This document shows positions 4,807-8,179 of a stretch of 8,179 nucleotides of DNA, piece by piece. Position 1 is the first letter of the stretch; each line of letters opens with the position of its first letter. The position numbers and the translations under genes were made by a program. The notes under the pieces were generated by a model. It did not search any database. It saw only the letters and a list, made by a program, of their open reading frames with translations, and was not told the origin of the DNA. This stretch comes from Actinomycetes bacterium (GTDB lineage: Bacteria; Actinomycetota; Acidimicrobiia; Acidimicrobiales; Palsa-688): the NCBI GenBank assembly GCA_021821705.1, contig JAKACE010000065.1, forward strand, positions 1-8,179, read 5' to 3'.

Positions 4807-6158
4807 AGCTGCCTCCCCCCGGAGGCACTGCCTCGCAGGCACCCCTCTCCCCCCCCACGCAGGCTGGGCCCGGCCCCGGCGCCGGCCTCTGGACGGTCAG
4901 CGTGCCCCTGGGCACAGCAGAACTGCCCGACCTGGTCGCAGCCGGAGCAGGCGCCGGGCGGCGCCTGTGGTCCCGGTCGGGCCTCGAGCTTCTAGGCATC
5001 GGCGAGGCCATGCGCATGGACATGGCGCCGGGCTGGGCGTCCGCCACCTGCACCTCCGCCGTCGCCACCACGCTGTCCGGCGCCCGCCACCGAGGTGACG
5101 CCGGCGCCGTCAGCGGCCCCCTGGCCATGGGCGCGCTCCCATACGACCCCCACCGGCCCGGCCACCTCGTGGTACCCGCTCTGGTCCTCGGGCGCACAGG
5201 GGACCGGGCCTGGGCCACCCTGGCAGGCACAGGCGAGACCCAACCCGACGAACGCCAGGCCGCCGAGGCCGTCGGGCACCAGCTCGAGGCCCTGGCTGCG
5301 TCCTGCCCGCCGACAGCCGTCCCGGACGGTTTCGAGCTGTCCACGACCATGTCCCACGAGGACTGGAGGCGACTGGTGGCGACGACGGTGGAGGCCATCC
5401 ACTCCGGGGTGGCGTCCAAGGTGGTGCTGGCGCGCCGGGTGGACGTGGTTGCAAACCGGCCCTTCGCCCTGCACTCGGTGCTGGGGCGGCTCGCCGCCCT
5501 CTATCCCTCCTGCTTCGTGTTCCACATGGAGGGCTTCGTGGGAGCCAGCCCCGAGACCCTGGTGCGCAGGCACGGCCCGGACGTGCTCAGCCACCCGCTG
5601 GCGGGCACCGTCGCCCGCAGCGGCGACGCGACAGCCGACGACGCCATGCTGGCAGCGCTGATGGTGTCCGCCAAGGACAGGCACGAGCACCAGGTCGTCG
5701 TCAACTACATCGCCGACGCCCTGGCCCCGCTGTGCAGCGCCCTCGACGTCCCGTCGTCGCCCTCGGTCATGGCCCTGCGCAACGTGTCCCACCTGGGCAC
5801 GCCGATCACCGGCAAGTTGCGGCCCGGCCATGGCGAGGCTCACCTACCCGATGCCCTCGAGCTGGCAGCCCGACTGCAACCGACCCCGGCCGTAGGCGGC
5901 GAGCCCACCGCCGCCGCGATGGCATGGCAACAGGCCCACGAAGGCTTCGACCGCGGCCTCTACGCCGGGCCCGTTGGGTGGGTGGACGCCTCGGGTGACG
6001 GAGAGTGGGCCCTCGGCCTGCGCAGCGCCACGGTCGAGGGGGCGCGGGCCTCGCTCTATGCCGGTGCAGGCATCGTGGCTGGCTCGGATCCCGACGCCGA
6101 GCTGGTCGAGACCCAGCTCAAGCTGCAAGCACTGCTGGCCGCCCTGGTCCGTCCCTAG
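4803..6158 (+). CDS. menF: Isochorismate synthase MenF
   Basis: MenF converts chorismate to isochorismate with Mg2+, committing it to menaquinone. The frame is open from 4305, but the start is best placed at GTG 4803, overlapping the menG TGA, which gives 451 residues. After a low-complexity Pro/Gly/Ala-rich lead of about 28 residues, the chorismate-binding fold shows VASKVVLARRVDVV (203-216), where Lys206 matches the general-base Lys190 of E. coli MenF. Next are FVGASPETLV (245-254), with Glu251 at the expected general-acid position, and HPLAGTVARSGD (264-275). Then come SAKDRHEHQVVVNYI (289-303), HLGTPITGKL (330-339), LQPTPAVGGEPTAAAM (358-373), YAGPVGW (387-393) and the Mg-site AGAGIVAGSDPDAELVET (420-437). 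All key residues are present. EntC/DhbC of siderophore pathways are relatives, but menG overlaps it and menD converges on it, which supports MenF. No Shine-Dalgarno is seen, so coupling to menG is likely. Confidence 0.94.
   Translation: MKLPPPGGTASQAPLSPPTQAGPGPGAGLWTVSVPLGTAELPDLVAAGAGAGRRLWSRSGLELLGIGEAMRMDMAPGWASATCTSAVATTLSGARHRGDAGAVSGPLAMGALPYDPHRPGHLVVPALVLGRTGDRAWATLAGTGETQPDERQAAEAVGHQLEALAASCPPTAVPDGFELSTTMSHEDWRRLVATTVEAIHSGVASKVVLARRVDVVANRPFALHSVLGRLAALYPSCFVFHMEGFVGASPETLVRRHGPDVLSHPLAGTVARSGDATADDAMLAALMVSAKDRHEHQVVVNYIADALAPLCSALDVPSSPSVMALRNVSHLGTPITGKLRPGHGEAHLPDALELAARLQPTPAVGGEPTAAAMAWQQAHEGFDRGLYAGPVGWVDASGDGEWALGLRSATVEGARASLYAGAGIVAGSDPDAELVETQLKLQALLAALVRP
4811..4841 (+). 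repeat. Two consecutive hairpins just after the menF start codon
   Basis: GCCTCC-CCCC-GGAGGC (4811-4826, 6-bp stem, 4-base loop) is followed directly by TGCCT-CGC-AGGCA (4829-4841, 5-bp stem, 3-base loop). Both lie within the first 13 codons of menF. The first stem also hides a GGAGG sequence. They could block independent initiation at menF and enforce coupling to menG, which is inference. GC-rich low-complexity coding sequence makes chance possible. Confidence 0.45.
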
Positions 6159-6195
6159 CGGCCCCTGGCGGCGCACCCACGCTGGCAACCCAGCT

Positions 6196-6236
6196 CGGGC
6201 CGGCCTTGGCACTGCTGGTGCCCCCGGCCGGGCCCG
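6196..6236. terminator. Bidirectional terminator-like hairpin between convergent menF and menD
   Basis: CGGGCCGGCC (6196-6205) pairs with GGCCGGGCCCG (6226-6236) with one bulged G. Inside, GGCAC (6208-6212) pairs with GTGCC (6218-6222) around a TGCTG loop. The combined stem of about 15 bp lies in the 87-bp gap between two converging genes, a standard place for a shared terminator. No U tract follows on either strand, so it would work as an intrinsic terminator only in the GC-rich, U-poor manner proposed for actinobacteria, or as a 3'-end stabiliser. Confidence 0.6.
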
Positions 6237-6238
6237 GG

Positions 6239-6255
6239 CGGCCCGTTACGGGCCG
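6239..6255. repeat. Hairpin with the menD stop codon as its loop
   Basis: CGGCCCG-TTA-CGGGCCG is a perfect 7-bp stem with a 3-base loop. On the minus strand the loop is the TAA stop codon of menD. It follows the larger hairpin by 2 bp and may be part of the same convergent terminator. Confidence 0.55.
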
Positions 6256-8105
6256 GGGGTGGCAAGCCCCATCACGGCCAGCTCCACCGCCTTGTGCAGG
6301 CGGCGGTGGGCAGTGACGTTGGCGGCCCTGGGCGTCCTCACGACCCACACCCGGACACCCGGCGGTTGTGGCCCCGACAGCACCGAGGTGAGCGACTCCA
6401 GGTCCTCGACCTGCTCTGCATCCACACCGTAGGCCCGCGCCACAGCGCACAGGTCGGTGCCGTGAGGTGTGCCCCACAGGCGCTCGAAGCGCTCCGGGGC
6501 CTGCTCGGCCGCCTGGGGGAGGAAGTTGAAGATACCGCCGCCGTCGTTGTCGACAACGACGACATCGAGGCGGAGGTCACGCTGACGGGCTCGGAGCAGG
6601 GCACCGGCGTCGTAGAGGAACGCCAGGTCACCGAGGACGGCGACCGTGCCCTCCGGAGCCGGCTCCGTCGCCGACTGACCGCCGGCACGGGCAACGGCCA
6701 CCCCCAGGGCTGTCGAGAGCACGCCGTCGATGCCGTTGGCTCCCCGGTTTGACAGGACTGTGACCCCGTCGCGGGGCCGTGCCCACCACTCGAAGTCCCG
6801 CACCGGCATCGATGACGACAAGACCAGCGCCGAGCCGTGCCGGAGCGCCAGCATTACCGCCCGGGCCAGGGCCGGCTCGCTGGCGACCTGCTCGCCCGCC
6901 AGCGTGGCGTCGACAGCAGCCTGGCCCAAGCTCTCGGCCAGCGCCCACTGCCTGGCCCAGTCGCCCCTCGGGCCGGCTGGCACCGCCTTGGCCACGGCCC
7001 GGCAGACGGCGTCAGGGCTGGCTGCGACCACGTGGCCCGGCAGGCGGTCGGGCGCTGCCCACGCGCCCCACTGGTCCACGAGCACCTGCGGGCAGTCCAG
7101 CTCGGCCAGCCACTCGTTGAGCACCTTCGACGCCCACGGCGCACCGAGCCTCAGCACGACGTCGGGTTGCCACTGGCGCACCTGGGGCGTGCGCAAAAGG
7201 GAGTCGGCGAGGCAGACCGAGCCGGGTGCCCGGCAACCGCTGACGGGGTTGGCGAGCACAGGCCACGAGGTCGCCCGGGACAGCTGCCACACCGCCTCGG
7301 CGCCGGCCCCGCCGGCTCCGGCGACTATCAGGCCCCGTTCTCCCGCCTCGGCCAGCATGTGCACCGTGGCGAGCGGAGCGGCCTGGTCGTCGGCGGCGGC
7401 CACCCTGTGCCATGGGGCCCTGCCCTCTCGGCCCCGCCGTAGCAAACCCAGGGCTGTTTGCACTGTCGTCGCCCCCTCCTGCCCCCCACCACCGCTGTCC
7501 CCGAGCACGGCGCCGGCTGCTCCGAGCAGCGGCTCCCGGAAAGCCAGGTTGAGGTGGACAGGGCCAGGACGGTGAGCGCCGCCGCGAGCCTCAGCAACGG
7601 CCCGCGATGCCAGGGGCCGCCACCAACCGGCCGAGGCCAGATCCGCCACTCCGACCGAGACGGCCCAACGTGTCGAGCGACCGTAGAGCCCGACCTGTTC
7701 GACTGTCTGGGGCGCACCGCACCCGTGCAGCTCCTCGGGCCTGTCGGCCGTCACGGCGATGAGGGGGACACCGGAGAGGTCGGCCTCGACGACGCTCGCG
7801 TGCAGCTCGACGGCCGCCGTGCCACTGGTCGTGACGACCACGGCCGGGGCGCCGGAGGCCAGGGCCATCCCCAGGGCGAAAAAGCCTGCAGCACGCTCGT
7901 CCAGATGGACGTGCAACGCCAGCTCGCCGCGTTCTTCGGCGTCGGCCAGGGCAACCAGCAACGGCGTCGACCGTGACCCCGGCGCCACCACTACATCGGT
8001 CACGCCTGCCCTCGACCACTCATCCACGAGCACCCACGCGAAGGCGGCCTGGACATCTCGGGCGGCGAGTGAGCCAGGCATGCGGGCAAAATCTTCCAAT
8101 GGCAC
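6246..8105 (-). CDS. menD: 2-succinyl-5-enolpyruvyl-6-hydroxy-3-cyclohexene-1-carboxylate synthase MenD
   Basis: MenD is the thiamine-diphosphate enzyme that decarboxylates 2-oxoglutarate and adds the product to isochorismate. The 619-residue protein shows the N-terminal PYR domain with VVVAPGSRSTPLLVAL (38-53) and HLDERAAGFFALGMAL (68-83), where Glu70 is the TPP-activating Glu (Glu55 in E. coli). VVTTSGTAAVEL (88-99) and VTADRPEEL (116-124) follow. The PP domain near the C-terminus has SNRGANGIDGVLSTALG (about 450-466), GDLAFLYDAGALL (about 490-502) and DNDGGGIFNFLPQ (about 517-529), the MenD cofactor and metal motif. It is longer than the usual 550-560 residues, mostly through a Gly-rich linker near 195-245. 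The start is uncertain: GTG 8105 gives the listed length, while ATG 8081 (residue 9), with GGAAG 11 bases upstream, is a good alternative. Gly110 replaces an arginine used for feedback in M. tuberculosis MenD. It converges on menF. Confidence 0.95.
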   Translation of the reverse strand: MPLEDFARMPGSLAARDVQAAFAWVLVDEWSRAGVTDVVVAPGSRSTPLLVALADAEERGELALHVHLDERAAGFFALGMALASGAPAVVVTTSGTAAVELHASVVEADLSGVPLIAVTADRPEELHGCGAPQTVEQVGLYGRSTRWAVSVGVADLASAGWWRPLASRAVAEARGGAHRPGPVHLNLAFREPLLGAAGAVLGDSGGGGQEGATTVQTALGLLRRGREGRAPWHRVAAADDQAAPLATVHMLAEAGERGLIVAGAGGAGAEAVWQLSRATSWPVLANPVSGCRAPGSVCLADSLLRTPQVRQWQPDVVLRLGAPWASKVLNEWLAELDCPQVLVDQWGAWAAPDRLPGHVVAASPDAVCRAVAKAVPAGPRGDWARQWALAESLGQAAVDATLAGEQVASEPALARAVMLALRHGSALVLSSSMPVRDFEWWARPRDGVTVLSNRGANGIDGVLSTALGVAVARAGGQSATEPAPEGTVAVLGDLAFLYDAGALLRARQRDLRLDVVVVDNDGGGIFNFLPQAAEQAPERFERLWGTPHGTDLCAVARAYGVDAEQVEDLESLTSVLSGPQPPGVRVWVVRTPRAANVTAHRRLHKAVELAVMGLATPGP

Positions 8106-8177
8106 AGTACTCAGCGCTTTCGAGCTCGGTGGTCAGCTCCCATGGGCCGGGCGGTCAACCAGGCCTAGTACTGTTGC
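8102..8177. repeat. Imperfect inverted repeat with outward -10-like hexamers upstream of menD
   Basis: GCACAGTACT (8102-8111) and AGTACTGTTGC (8167-8177) are inverted copies differing by one inserted T, with 55 bp between them. Each holds TACTGT pointing outward: the minus-strand one at 8109-8104 towards menD, the plus-strand one at 8169-8174 towards whatever lies beyond the window. If the left one is a -10, the menD start would move to ATG 8081. A TTGACC (8158-8153, minus strand) is too far away to be its -35. The rest of 8106-8179 shows no gene. Confidence 0.35.
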
Positions 8178-8179
8178 AC

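Noticed and set aside
1..8179. CRISPR arrays, tRNA/rRNA genes, insertion sequences or prophage genes
   Set aside because: I saw no spaced repeat arrays, cloverleaf or rRNA-like sequence, transposase motifs or terminal inverted repeats. The only tandem repeat has no spacers.

Overview
The window is very GC-rich, densely packed bacterial chromosome. Gene content and protein style point to a high-GC actinobacterium. The L19 and MaoC-like proteins resemble mycobacterial counterparts, menaquinone is made by the classical Men pathway, and leaderless-type promoters are present. A deep lineage such as Acidimicrobiia is my guess, but the sequence does not settle it. Nothing here looks mobile, phage-derived or CRISPR-like.

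Left part (1-3435, all minus strand, so read right to left): ffh (SRP GTPase), then a compact translation operon rpsP (S16) - khpA (KH-domain RNA-binding protein) - rimM (30S maturation factor) - trmD (tRNA m1G37 methyltransferase) - rplS (L19, cut by the window edge). rpsP/khpA and rimM/trmD overlap by GTGA. khpA/rimM and trmD/rplS are each separated by 7 bp. A perfect 17-bp palindrome covers the trmD stop codon just before rplS. The 141 bp between ffh and rpsP probably hold the operon promoter.

Middle (3436-3564): a 129-bp divergent promoter region between ffh and a MaoC-like dehydratase gene. It carries three tandem copies of a 16-bp unit and two outward-pointing -10-like hexamers, each placed so close to its start codon that both transcripts could be leaderless or nearly so.

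Right part: plus-strand genes for a MaoC-family hydroxyacyl-thioester dehydratase (3565-4020), menG (4084-4806) and menF (4803-6158, another GTGA overlap). They converge on menD (minus strand, 6246-8105). MenF turns chorismate into isochorismate, MenD joins it to 2-oxoglutarate-derived succinic semialdehyde, and MenG performs the last methylation of demethylmenaquinone. The other menaquinone genes (menH, C, E, B, A) are not in the window. A strong GC-rich hairpin pair lies in the 87-bp convergent gap, and the second hairpin holds the menD stop codon in its loop.

This is mostly ordinary housekeeping DNA, and I did not find a new biological system. The points most worth checking are the 16-bp repeats in the ffh/dehydratase promoter region, Glu in place of the catalytic Asp of TrmD, the palindrome at the trmD/rplS junction, loss in MenD of an arginine that mediates feedback in Mycobacterium tuberculosis MenD, and hairpins directly after the menF start codon.
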